Source: Massilia timonae CCUG 45783
Lineage (GTDB): Bacteria > Pseudomonadota > Gammaproteobacteria > Burkholderiales > Burkholderiaceae_D
NCBI RefSeq assembly: GCF_000315425.1
Contig: NZ_JH992926.1
Location: forward strand, 62,001 to 126,000
Length of the DNA: 64,000 bases
Reading direction: 5' to 3'
Of this stretch, positions 24,843 through 33,445 are shown piece after piece; the first letter of the stretch is position 1, and every line of letters starts with the position of its first letter. The notes under the pieces were generated by a model. The model was given only the letters and a program-made list of their open reading frames with translations. It had not been told where the DNA came from and did no database searches. The translations under genes were made by a program, and so were the position numbers.

Positions 24843-25955
24843 TTATGGCGCTTCCGACGGTTCGTGGAACTCGTCCGCCCGCGAGAACAGGTCCCAGGCC
24901 GCGATGAACAGCGCCGCGATGACCGGCCCGATCACGAAACCGTTCAGGCCGAACAAGGCCATGCCGCCCAGCGTCGACAGCAGGATCACGTAGTCCGGCA
25001 GCTTGGTGTCCTTGCCGACCAGGATCGGGCGCAGGATGTTGTCGACCAGGCCGATCACCAGCACGCCATAGGCGGCCAGCACGACACCCTGCCAGATGTC
25101 GCCGGTCGCCAGGAAGTAGACGGCCACCGGCGCCCACACCAGGGCCGCGCCGACCGCCGGCAGCAGCGACAGGAAGGCCATCACCACGCCCCACAGCAGC
25201 GCGCCGCTGACATCCAGCGCCCAGAAGATCAGGCCACCCAGCGCCCCCTGGGCCATCGCCACCAGCACATTGCCCTTGACCGTGGCCCGGATCACCGTGG
25301 TGAAATTCTGGAACAGGCGGCCCTTGTATTCGCTTGACAAGGGCACCGCGCGCTGGATGCGCGCCGCCAGGATGCGGCCGTCGCGCAGCAGGAAGAACAG
25401 CAGGTACAGCATGATGGTCATGCTGACCACGAAGTCCAGCGTATTGCGGCCGATATTGAGGGCATAGTGCGCCGTGGCCTGGCTGATCTGGGCCGCGCCT
25501 TCGGTGATCTTTTCCTGCAGCGAAGCCAGGTTCGTCAGTTCGAAACGTTCGAGCAGCGAGATCGCCCAGTCCGGCAGCGCCCGGATCACGAGGTTGAAGT
25601 AAGAGGCAAAATTTACCTGGCCGGCGCTGACGCGGGCGTAGATGGCGGTGACTTCATTGATCAGCGACGAGGTGATCAGGGCCAGCGGGAACAGCACCAT
25701 CAGGACGATCACCAGCAGCGAAAGCAGGGCGGCGGCGGTTGGCCGCCCTTTGGTCGCGCGCAGCAGGCGCGATTGCAGCGGTGCGAACAGGATGGCGAAC
25801 ACCACGCCCCAGAACACGGCCCCGGAATAGGGCAGCAGCACCCAGAAGAATGCGATCGTCACGATCGCCAGTAACAGGAGGAAGGAGTTCTGCGGCAGCG
25901 TGTATTGCTTCATCGGCGGGGTGGAAGTGGTTGATGTTTCCTGATGATAAACCAT
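24843..25955 (-). CDS. AI-2E family transporter
   Basis: This 370-aa inner-membrane protein has about eight hydrophobic segments and the family features TIAFFWVLLPYSGAVFWGVVFAIL near the start and LPAVGAALVWAPVAVYFL in the C-terminal half. The family includes TqsA/YdiK/PerM-like exporters; some members move autoinducer-2 and others act in Na+/H+ antiport, so the substrate is open. The ATG at 25955 is preceded by GGGGA; an internal ATG at 25913 has no ribosome-binding site. The IS481 copy begins 50 bases upstream of its start, so it may alter the gene's promoter. Confidence 0.85.
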   Translation of the reverse strand: MVYHQETSTTSTPPMKQYTLPQNSFLLLLAIVTIAFFWVLLPYSGAVFWGVVFAILFAPLQSRLLRATKGRPTAAALLSLLVIVLMVLFPLALITSSLINEVTAIYARVSAGQVNFASYFNLVIRALPDWAISLLERFELTNLASLQEKITEGAAQISQATAHYALNIGRNTLDFVVSMTIMLYLLFFLLRDGRILAARIQRAVPLSSEYKGRLFQNFTTVIRATVKGNVLVAMAQGALGGLIFWALDVSGALLWGVVMAFLSLLPAVGAALVWAPVAVYFLATGDIWQGVVLAAYGVLVIGLVDNILRPILVGKDTKLPDYVILLSTLGGMALFGLNGFVIGPVIAALFIAAWDLFSRADEFHEPSEAP

Positions 25956-25999
25956 GCCATCCCCTATATGACCGCCTTTTGCGTGGCGCGGTACGCCAG

Positions 26000-26977
26000 C
26001 TAACTGTCAAGTCCCGCCTGTTCATAAACCCGCTTAACGAATAATTCCGGCCGTTTTTGCTGCCATTCTTTGAGCGCGAGGATGGGCGTCTTTGCATCGA
26101 GTGCACGCTGCGGAATGTGGTGGTTGTATAGCTTCAAATAGTTCATCAATGTGGTCTGCAAATCGGCACGGCTGTCGAAGCGGGTCTGCTGCAGCAATTC
26201 ATTGATGCGACCGTTGAAACGCTCGACCATGCCGTTCGTCTGCGGGTGCCGCGGCGGCGCCAGACGGTGCTCGGCAGGCAGTGCGGCACAAGCCACGTCG
26301 AAGGCGTGCTGGCCGCTTGGCTTTTTGTCTTTGGTGGCGAAACGGTCGGTAAATTGCGAGCCGTTGTCGGTCAGGATCTTGCTGATCTTGATGGGCGAGG
26401 CCAGCTTCAAGCGGCGCAGGAAATCGACGCTGCTCTTGTCGGTCATGTCGCCGTAGATGTGCATGAAGACCCAGCGGGTAGCGCGGTCGATGGCGACGAA
26501 CAGGTAGCGGCGCGAGGTCTCGTCCGGCATCTGCGGCAGGTACTTGATGTCGATATGAATAAAGCCTGGTTCGTAGTCTTTGAAGGTCTTCTTGGGAGCG
26601 ATCGTTTCGCCCTCGGCCTTCGGGATCACGTCTTCAAGACGCGACATGCCTTCGCGCTTGAGCAGGCGTGCAATGCCTGATCGAGAAACGTCGGGATTGA
26701 TGTACTGCCGCGTGATGAACAGCAGATCATCGAGGGGCAAGTAGAGCGACTGGCGCAGCGCGAGCACGATGGCTTCCTGCGCTGCGCTCAAGGTCGTATG
26801 CAGCGTGTGGGCACGGTGCGAGCGGTCCTGCACGTCGTCCCGCTTGAGCCATTTCCGGGCGGTCGGGCGGCTGATGTTGAAAACCTTCGCGGCCTGTCGG
26901 TCGGATAGGCCCGAATCCTTGATCTCCTGTCGGATTTTCGGGGTGGTACGGGCTTGCGGGTGAATGCGTGAACTCAT
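26000..26977 (-). CDS. IS481-family DDE transposase
   Basis: This 325-aa transposase has an N-terminal helix-turn-helix (SDRQAAKVFNISRPTARKWL) followed by an rve-type integrase core. The catalytic Asp is in HIDIKYLP, the second Asp in LTDNGSQF, and the Glu in NGMVERFNGRINE. No frameshift or stop interrupts it, so it is probably active. The coding frame runs past the left IS end: the last serine codon is only partly IS-derived, and the TAG stop at 26002-26000 lies wholly in the duplicated target sequence. Confidence 0.92.
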   Translation of the reverse strand: MSSRIHPQARTTPKIRQEIKDSGLSDRQAAKVFNISRPTARKWLKRDDVQDRSHRAHTLHTTLSAAQEAIVLALRQSLYLPLDDLLFITRQYINPDVSRSGIARLLKREGMSRLEDVIPKAEGETIAPKKTFKDYEPGFIHIDIKYLPQMPDETSRRYLFVAIDRATRWVFMHIYGDMTDKSSVDFLRRLKLASPIKISKILTDNGSQFTDRFATKDKKPSGQHAFDVACAALPAEHRLAPPRHPQTNGMVERFNGRINELLQQTRFDSRADLQTTLMNYLKLYNHHIPQRALDAKTPILALKEWQQKRPELFVKRVYEQAGLDS

Positions 26978-27105
26978 GCTGCCAACTCCTCCTGGTGCGA
27001 TTGAATGCCGGGACTGCTGAATCCAGCAATCAAGTCGTCGAGCATAGCCTTTGCACGGAACAAAGGCCAGCTACGACGAGGAAAATGATCGCACGGAACT
27101 AAACA
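26005..27105 (-). mobile_element. IS481-family insertion sequence, complete
   Basis: This 1101-bp element has imperfect terminal inverted repeats starting TGTCAAGTCCCG at 26005 and, read inward from 27105, TGTTTAGTTCCG (13 of the first 20 bases agree). It is flanked by the 6-bp direct repeat GCTAAC at 25999-26004 and 27106-27111. The TG-starting ends and a short target duplication are typical of IS481. The transposase gene spans nearly its whole length, and the copy looks recent because the duplications are identical. Confidence 0.85.
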
Positions 27106-27263
27106 GCTAACATATGTTTCGACTTTTGGTGAAGTGTCGCTTGTTGACCACGAAGTCATTTCAATCGTGCGCATTGTTTAAATGACATTTTGCGATAATA
27201 AATGTCGCCGCGTCAAGACGTAGTCTGGCGGGCCTTGAATAACATTTTTTATCGGAGAGCTCC

Positions 27264-28121
27264 ATGTCCCGCACCGCGTCGCGCACCACCCTGTCCACCG
27301 TTCACACCACACTCGTCTCGGCCCTGAAGGGCGCCATCCTGCTGGGCGCGGCAAGCGCCGGCATGGCACAGGCCCAGCAGTCGCCAGCCCTCGACCGCAT
27401 GAGCATCTCGGCCGGCGCCTTCTACGCCGAGCCGAAGATCCACCTGGGCGGCGACACCGACTACGGCCGCATCGACACGCCCGACGAAAAAATCGACGAC
27501 GTCACGCTGCCGCGCGTGAAGGCCGAGATGCTGATCGGCGACAGCCATGGCCTGTCGTTCGACTACTTCCGCTTCGACGAAGACTGGGCCGGCAGCGCCA
27601 GCGGCGACACCGTCTACGAGGGCCGTCCGGTCAGCGGCACCATCACCGCCGACGCCGACCTGCGCCTCGAAATGGCCCGCTTTGCCTATAAATGGTGGAT
27701 GGGCAAGGAACGGAATGCCTTCGGCGTCGGCCTGGGCGCGGCCTACCTGCGCGCCTAGATCTCGGGTTCGGCCGAGGCCAACCTGAGCGCCTCGAATCCG
27801 GTCGAGAACTACGCGTTCAGCGGTTCGGCCTCGGGCAGCGACAGCGTCTGGGCGCCGACCGTCGAGCTGGCATGGCGCCATCAGTTGAATGAGCAATGGC
27901 GCTTCTACGTCGACGCGTCCGGCATCAAGAAGAACGGCGGCACGGTCGAGGGCCATATCTGGAACGGCGCCGTCGGCGTCGAATGGTTCCCGCACAAGAA
28001 CGTCGGCCTGGTGCTCGACTACAACGTGCAGAAGATCGACCTGCACCGCAACGGCGACCGCACCGCCGACCTCGACCTGAAACTGAAGGGACCGTCGGCC
28101 TTCGTCAAGGTCCGCTTCTGA
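27264..28121 (+). pseudogene. Outer-membrane beta-barrel protein gene interrupted by an in-frame amber codon
   Basis: The ATG at 27264 (GGAGAG upstream) starts a protein with a signal peptide (LLGAASAGMAQAQQ) and alternating polar/hydrophobic strands typical of a small outer-membrane barrel. The frame stops with TAG at 27756-27758 after 164 residues (GAAYLRA). The same frame then continues with ISGSAEANLSASNP and further strands to 28121, ending in VKVRF, the usual aromatic C-terminal residue of barrel proteins. Without the amber codon it would be one 285-residue protein. It is either a recent nonsense mutation or a sequencing error. The family is unknown to me; no homologous partner lies nearby. 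Confidence 0.8.
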
Positions 28122-28221
28122 CCCACCGGACACACGCGATACGATCGAAAAGACACGCTCAATTGCTTCCGGTCATAATACATAGTGCGAAAGCACTAAT
28201 GTAGCAGAGCGAGGAGAACGA

Positions 28222-29508
28222 TTGAGCGCGGAGCATCTGATCGGCTGTCATGACTGCGGTTGCCTGTACCACCGGGAGCCGCTGAACTCGTGCGAGCGCG
28301 CGCGCTGCACGCGCTGCCGCCACGAACTCTACCGCTGGCATGCCGGCGGGCCGTTGCGCCGCGCCGACTCGCTGGTGGCGCTGACCCTGGGCGCCGTGCT
28401 GGTCTACCTGCTGGCCCAGAGCTTTCCGATCGTCACCCTCGAACTGGGCGGCATGGCGACCGGCGCCACCCTGCTGCGGGCGGTGGCCGTGCTGTGGGAC
28501 GCGGGGATGCAGGTGGTCGCGGCCATGGTGCTGTTGTGCGCCATCGTGTTCCCGGGGCTGGAACTGGGCGCGCTGCTGTACGTCGCCATCGGCCTGCGGC
28601 GCGGCCGGCGCGTTCCCGGCTTCGATCTCGTGCTGCGGGTGGTCCAGGGCGCGCGCTATTGGGCCATGACCGAGGTGCTGATGATCGGCATCCTGATCAC
28701 GGTCATCAAGATGACCAGCCTGGCGCGGGTCGTGCCGCATCCGGGGCTGTTCGCCTTCGGCGTACTGACCATCCTGTGCGCGCTCGTGATGCGCTACGAA
28801 CCCAAGGCGCTGTGGGAGCTGGCCGACCGCCTGGCGCCGCGCCCGCGGCAGGAAGCCGGGGCCTACTCCGTCGCCCACGCGCCGGACAGCCTCGTATCCT
28901 GCCGCGCCTGCGGCCTGGTCAACGGCCACCCCTGGCAGCGCTCGAAGGACGGTGTTTGCCACTGCCGCCGCTGCGGCGCCGCGCTGCACCGCCGGATCCC
29001 GAACAGCATCGGCTGGACCTGGGTGATGCTGGCCGCGGCCACGCTGCTCTACATTCCCGCCAACCTGCTGCCCGTGATGTACTCGCGCATGATCGGCGGC
29101 GGCGCCGAGGGCGACACCATCATGAGCGGCGTGCTGCTGTTCTGGAACACCGGCTCGCCCGGCCTGGCCATCATCATCTTCATCGCCAGCATCGTCGTGC
29201 CGGTGTCGAAGCTGGTGGCGCTGGCCTGGCTCAACGCCACCGCCCAGCTGCGCTCGCGCGCCGCGCCGCTGGCGCGCACCCGCGCCTACCGGGCGGTGGA
29301 ATTCGTCGGCCGCTGGTCGATGCTCGACATCTTCGTGGTCGCGCTGACCGTGGCCCTGGTGCGCTTCGATGCGCTGGTCACGATCACCGCCGGCCCCGGC
29401 GCGATCGCTTTCGGCTGCGTGGTGATCCTGACCATGGTCGCCTCGCACCAGTTCGACCCGCGCCTGATCTGGGACCCTATTGAATCGAATGGAGAACGAC
29501 ATGTCTGA
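28222..29508 (+). CDS. pqiA: Paraquat-inducible protein A-type lipid-transport membrane protein
   Basis: This 428-aa inner-membrane protein is made of two PqiA domains. Each starts with a zinc-ribbon-like Cys pair set (CHDC...CTRC near residues 9-32 and SCRAC...CRRC near 230-255) followed by four transmembrane helices. It partners with PqiB in the PqiABC complex that moves lipids between inner and outer membranes. The TTG at 28222 follows GAGGAG. The next gene starts inside its last codons, so the operon is coupled. A TAGTGC-GAAA-GCACTA hairpin (28183-28198) lies in its leader. Confidence 0.9.
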   Translation: MSAEHLIGCHDCGCLYHREPLNSCERARCTRCRHELYRWHAGGPLRRADSLVALTLGAVLVYLLAQSFPIVTLELGGMATGATLLRAVAVLWDAGMQVVAAMVLLCAIVFPGLELGALLYVAIGLRRGRRVPGFDLVLRVVQGARYWAMTEVLMIGILITVIKMTSLARVVPHPGLFAFGVLTILCALVMRYEPKALWELADRLAPRPRQEAGAYSVAHAPDSLVSCRACGLVNGHPWQRSKDGVCHCRRCGAALHRRIPNSIGWTWVMLAAATLLYIPANLLPVMYSRMIGGGAEGDTIMSGVLLFWNTGSPGLAIIIFIASIVVPVSKLVALAWLNATAQLRSRAAPLARTRAYRAVEFVGRWSMLDIFVVALTVALVRFDALVTITAGPGAIAFGCVVILTMVASHQFDPRLIWDPIESNGERHV

Positions 29509-31111
29509 ACCGGACGGCGCCCGACCGCCGCAGGGGCCTACCTCGCCCGACGTCGACCGCCCGAGCCGCTGGCTGCCGTCGCTGATCTGGCTGATCCCGC
29601 TGCTGGCGGCCATCATCGGCGCCTGGCAGGTGGTCGAATGGGTGACCAACAAGGGGCCGACCGTCTACGTGTATTTCGCCACCGGCGAAGGCCTGGAGGC
29701 CAACACCACCCGGGTCAAGTACAAGGACGTCGACATCGGCCGGGTGGTGTCGGTGACGCTGGCCGAGGACGGCAACCGGGTGGTGGCCAAGATCGAGATG
29801 GCCAAGGAGGCCGGCCGCTTCACCGCCAAGGATTCGCGCTTCTGGGTGGTGCGCCCCCAGATCGGCGCCAGCGGCGTGTCGGGACTCGGCACCTTGCTGT
29901 CCGGCCCCTATATCGGCGCCGCGCCCGGCACGTCCGAGGATTCCAGCAATGCCTTCACCGGCCTGGAGACGGCGCCGCCGATCCCGATCGGCCTGAAGGG
30001 CCGTGAATACCTGCTGCACGCCGACAGCCTGGGCTCGGTGGCGCCCGGCTCGCCAGTCTACTTCCGGCGCGTGCGCGTCGGCCAGGTGGCCAAGGTCGAA
30101 CTGGACAAGGCCGGCCAGGGCATCGACATGTCGGTGTTCGTCGAGGAGCCGTATATCGGCTTCGTTGGCATGGACACCCGCTGGTACCACGCAAGCGGCG
30201 TCGACCTGCGCCTGGACGCGAGCGGCCTGAAGCTCAATACCCAATCGCTGGCGGCGCTGGCCACCGGCGGCATCGCCTTCGAGTCCACCGACGGCAGGAA
30301 GCCGGCCGCGCCCGCGCCGGCGGGCAGCCGCTACCGCCTGGCCGAGGACCGCGCCGCGGCCTTGCGCCCGCCGGACGGCCCGGCCACCAGCGCGGTGCTG
30401 TACTTCGACCAGACGCTGCGCGGCCTGGCGCCCGGCGCGCCGGTGGACTTTCGCGGCGTGGCGCTGGGCGAGGTGCGCACCGTCGGCATCGAATGGGATC
30501 GCGAGCGCCGCCGCTTCAATATGCCGGTGACGATCGATATGTACCCGGGCCGCCTGGGCCAGGACTTCATGAACGCCCTGAACCAGGGCCGCGAGGGCAA
30601 GGACATGATGGGCATGATGGTGGGCCGCGGCCTGCGCGCGCAGCTGCGCAACGGGAACATCCTCACCGGCCAGCTGTACGTGGCGCTCGACTTCTTCCCC
30701 AACGCGGCCAAGGCCACGATCGGCCAGCAGGGCGAGCTGGTGGTGCTGCCGACCGTGCCGGGCCAGCTCGACGAGCTGCAAAGCCAGGTGGCGCGCATCG
30801 CCAACAAGCTGGACAAGGTGCCGTTCGACGAGATCGGCGCCAACCTGAACCGCACGCTGGCGCAGGCGAATACGACCCTGTCGCGCCTCGAAGGCGAGGT
30901 GCTGCCGGAGATGACGGGCACGCTCAGCGCCGCTAAAGCTACCTTTGCGCGCGCCGAGAACCTGCTGGCGCAGGACTCGCCGCTGCAGTCCGACTTGCGC
31001 CAGGCGCTGCAGGAAGTGACGGACACGATGGCCAAGCTCAATGCACTGGCCGACTACCTCGAACGCAATCCGCAGTCGATCATCCGCGGCAAACCCCAGG
31101 AGAAGAATTGA
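29501..31111 (+). CDS. pqiB: MlaD/MCE-domain lipid-transport protein PqiB
   Basis: This 536-aa protein has one N-terminal transmembrane helix (WLPSLIWLIPLLAAIIGAW) followed by three MCE domains. They start near VYVYFATGEGLE, YLLHADSLGSV and AVLYFDQTLRGL, each with the VxxxGVxVG-like loop (for example VDFRGVALG). A long helical C-terminus (PFDEIGANLNRTLAQANTTLSRLEGEV) should form the periplasm-spanning needle. The ATG at 29501 has GGAG upstream and overlaps pqiA by eight bases. Confidence 0.92.
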   Translation: MSEPDGARPPQGPTSPDVDRPSRWLPSLIWLIPLLAAIIGAWQVVEWVTNKGPTVYVYFATGEGLEANTTRVKYKDVDIGRVVSVTLAEDGNRVVAKIEMAKEAGRFTAKDSRFWVVRPQIGASGVSGLGTLLSGPYIGAAPGTSEDSSNAFTGLETAPPIPIGLKGREYLLHADSLGSVAPGSPVYFRRVRVGQVAKVELDKAGQGIDMSVFVEEPYIGFVGMDTRWYHASGVDLRLDASGLKLNTQSLAALATGGIAFESTDGRKPAAPAPAGSRYRLAEDRAAALRPPDGPATSAVLYFDQTLRGLAPGAPVDFRGVALGEVRTVGIEWDRERRRFNMPVTIDMYPGRLGQDFMNALNQGREGKDMMGMMVGRGLRAQLRNGNILTGQLYVALDFFPNAAKATIGQQGELVVLPTVPGQLDELQSQVARIANKLDKVPFDEIGANLNRTLAQANTTLSRLEGEVLPEMTGTLSAAKATFARAENLLAQDSPLQSDLRQALQEVTDTMAKLNALADYLERNPQSIIRGKPQEKN

Positions 31112-31725
31112 TGATGCCGTATACCAGCCCATGGCGCCTGATTGCGACCGCTTCGTTCACGGCCGCGCTGGCCGCCTGCAGCAGCACGCCGGTCGACCGC
31201 TTCTATACCCTGGGCGGCGGTTCGGCGACGGTCACGCCGCCGGCGGCCGGCGCCGCGCCGTTGTATTTCGAGATGCGGCCGGTGACGGTGCCGGCCCAGC
31301 TGCGCCGGCCGCAAATGGTGGTCAGCACCGGCGAAGGCACGATCGACCTCGAGGAACACCACCGCTGGGCCGGGCCGCTGGCCGAGGAGATCGGCAACAG
31401 CCTGTCGCTCAATATCGCGGCCCGGCTGGGAGGAGTCGACGTCTATCGCAGCGCGGCGCCGGACGACAGCGCGGTGTACCGGATCGGCGCCGACGTCCAG
31501 CGCTTCGAATCGCGTCCGGGCGCCTATGCCCTGGTCGACGCCGTGTGGAGCGTGCGCCGGCTGGATGGCAGCGCGGTGCAGACCTGCCGCAGCGTGTTCC
31601 AGGAGCCGGTGGGGACAGGTCACGACGCGCTGGTGGCCGGCCACCGCGCGGCGTTGGACAAGCTGGCCGCGGCGATCGCGGCCAATGTGCGCGGCCAGGC
31701 GGAAGGACGGGCGCCGGGCTGCTGA
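31111..31725 (+). CDS. pqiC: PqiC-type lipoprotein of the lipid-transport system
   Basis: This 204-aa lipoprotein has the signal peptide TASFTAALAAC with lipobox LAAC, then an ABC-type transport auxiliary domain (RFYTLGG at the start of the mature part, LAEEIGNSLSLNIAARLG in the middle). PqiC is the outer-membrane anchored end of the PqiABC bridge. It follows CAGGAGAAG, and the ATG at 31111 overlaps the pqiB stop. Confidence 0.88.
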   Translation: MMPYTSPWRLIATASFTAALAACSSTPVDRFYTLGGGSATVTPPAAGAAPLYFEMRPVTVPAQLRRPQMVVSTGEGTIDLEEHHRWAGPLAEEIGNSLSLNIAARLGGVDVYRSAAPDDSAVYRIGADVQRFESRPGAYALVDAVWSVRRLDGSAVQTCRSVFQEPVGTGHDALVAGHRAALDKLAAAIAANVRGQAEGRAPGC

Positions 31726-31839
31726 TCTGCAGTCATGCCGGATGCATGATTTGCGCCCGGATGGCGCCGAATCATGGACAGGGCGTATATGGGCACGTAG
31801 ACTGCGCCTAGTTTCCACTAGGCAAGCTCTTCAGATTGC

Positions 31840-32391
31840 ATGCATCGTCGTCGGCACACCGAGTCTCGTATCACCTTCCGTATCCAGGGTCGTCTGCGCC
31901 GGCGCGCCCTGCAGGCGGCGCTCCTCGCCAGCCTTGCGGCTTGCCAGACGGCGCCGCCTTCCGGGCCGCTGAATGCGCCGCCCGGGACGCCGGATGCCGG
32001 GGCCGGGCTGGCGCCGTTTTCCACGGATGGCTGCAGCCGTTTTCCCGACCGTAGTCCGGGAGGAGGAGCCGACTGGTGCGGGTGCTGCGTGGCGCACGAC
32101 CTGGCCTATTGGCGCGGCGGCAGCGCCGGCAAACGCCTGGAAGCCGACCGCGCACTGCGGTCCTGCGTGAGCGCGGCGTCGCACAGCCCGCTGCTGTCCC
32201 GGATCATGTATGCGGGCGTGCGCCTCGCGGGCGGCCCCTATCTGCCGACGTCGTTCCGCTGGGGTTACGGCTGGCCGTATGGCCGCGCCTACCAGCCGCT
32301 GGACGAGCGCGAGGAAGCGCAGGTCACGCCCTTGCGCGACGCCTATCTGGCCCGGAACCGGACGCTGACGTGCAGCCGGGACGCCCACTGA
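31840..32391 (+). CDS. Exported lipoprotein with a phospholipase A2-like CCxxHD motif
   Basis: This 183-aa protein has a basic N-terminus, hydrophobic stretch ALLASLAAC (lipobox Cys35), then a Pro/Ala linker. A compact cysteine-rich core follows: DGCSRFPD, WCGCCVAHDLAYW (Cys80, Cys82, Cys83, His86, Asp87) and EADRALRSCV (Asp103, Cys109). CCxxHDxxY is the active-site signature of secreted phospholipase A2, where His/Asp pairs act with Ca2+. The rest of the protein does not obviously match, so enzymatic activity is an inference. The start codon has no good ribosome-binding site. It is the first of three small exported or lipoprotein genes in a row. Confidence 0.65.
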   Translation: MHRRRHTESRITFRIQGRLRRRALQAALLASLAACQTAPPSGPLNAPPGTPDAGAGLAPFSTDGCSRFPDRSPGGGADWCGCCVAHDLAYWRGGSAGKRLEADRALRSCVSAASHSPLLSRIMYAGVRLAGGPYLPTSFRWGYGWPYGRAYQPLDEREEAQVTPLRDAYLARNRTLTCSRDAH

Positions 32392-32422
32392 ATTCATTTC
32401 ACCACCACCAGGACGATCATCC

Positions 32423-32935
32423 ATGCACCTCACTTACAAGTTCGCCTGCCTTGCTGCCCTGGTCGCGCTTGGCGGTTGCGCATCGCAATCGGCGTCGCGG
32501 ATGGGGCAGGCGGCCACCGCGCCGCTGGCCGACCTGAACATCTCGAAAGCGGATATTCCGGCCGTACTGGTCACGGCAAAGGAAAACCCCTATCTGATGC
32601 CGGCGGCCCGCAACTGCGTTGCGCTGGCGCTGGAGATCAGGGCGCTCGACGAGGCGCTGGGCGCCGACCTCGATACCCCGGTGACGGAGGGCGATCCGTC
32701 GCTGATGGACCGAGCATCGGGCATCGCCCATGACCAGGCGGTCGGCGCGGTGCGCCGGACAGCCGAGGGCCTCGTGCCGTTCCGTGGCTGGGTGCGTAAG
32801 CTGAGCGGCGCCGAGCGCCATTCGAAGCACCTGACCGAGTGCGTCATGGCCGGCTCGGTACGGCGCGCTTTCCTGAAAGGCATCGCCGCGTCGCAGGCCT
32901 GCGCCTGGCGGGATGCCGCGCCGGCGAGCCTGTAG
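32423..32935 (+). CDS. Lipoprotein of unknown function
   Basis: This 170-aa protein has a lipoprotein signal peptide with lipobox LGGC (Cys19), then a mostly helical mature domain with three further cysteines. I do not recognise the family. The start is 32 bases after the PLA2-like gene and the stop 13 bases before the next, so all three could share a transcript. AGGA precedes the ATG. Confidence 0.65.
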   Translation: MHLTYKFACLAALVALGGCASQSASRMGQAATAPLADLNISKADIPAVLVTAKENPYLMPAARNCVALALEIRALDEALGADLDTPVTEGDPSLMDRASGIAHDQAVGAVRRTAEGLVPFRGWVRKLSGAERHSKHLTECVMAGSVRRAFLKGIAASQACAWRDAAPASL

Positions 32936-32947
32936 CGAGGAGCCGGC

Positions 32948-33382
32948 ATGTCGACCTCTTGCGTCTTTCCCGTCCTGCGCCAGTCGGTGGCCGGAGCGCT
33001 GCTGATGGTGACGATCCAGGTAGCCGCCGGACCGCTCGACCTGGACGATCCCAATCAAGCGATGTCCATGGCGGAACTGGTCTGTCTCGACAGCCATCCT
33101 GGCGCCGAGCGCACGCCCGTGGGCAGCCGATCGATCGGACACCCCGAGTTCAACGAATGGATGACCGCCTTGAAAGCGCATGTCGGCAGTTGCTTCAGCG
33201 CGCGGCGCTGGGTCACGCCGCCCATGTGTAAGGTTTTGCTGGACAAGACGATGTCCGAAATGACCGACGAAGAGATCACGGACTTCCAGAAGAGGTTCCG
33301 CGCCGAGCTGGGCGCTATGACGGAAATGCGGGCCTGCTGGGACAGGCAGCAGGCTGCTTCCGGCGCCCAGCGGGAAAATTGA
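32948..33382 (+). CDS. Exported 144-aa protein of unknown function
   Basis: The ATG at 32948 follows GAGGAG. The first 27 residues contain a hydrophobic stretch (SVAGALLMVTIQVAAG) that reads as a signal peptide. The mature domain has four cysteines, probably in disulfides, and FNEWMTALKAHVGSCF. Family unknown. The neighbours suggest an envelope role shared with the two preceding genes. Confidence 0.55.
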   Translation: MSTSCVFPVLRQSVAGALLMVTIQVAAGPLDLDDPNQAMSMAELVCLDSHPGAERTPVGSRSIGHPEFNEWMTALKAHVGSCFSARRWVTPPMCKVLLDKTMSEMTDEEITDFQKRFRAELGAMTEMRACWDRQQAASGAQREN

Positions 33383-33445
33383 CGCTGTTTCTTGCCGGTT
33401 AACCGTACAGCCCGGCAGCCGACGTACGACCGGCCGCCGGACCGT

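Noticed and set aside
31836..32054. 72-aa frame starting four bases before the PLA2-like gene
   Set aside because: It lies in another phase over the PLA2-like frame and lacks any domain. The lipobox and the Cys/His motifs belong to the frame starting at 31840.
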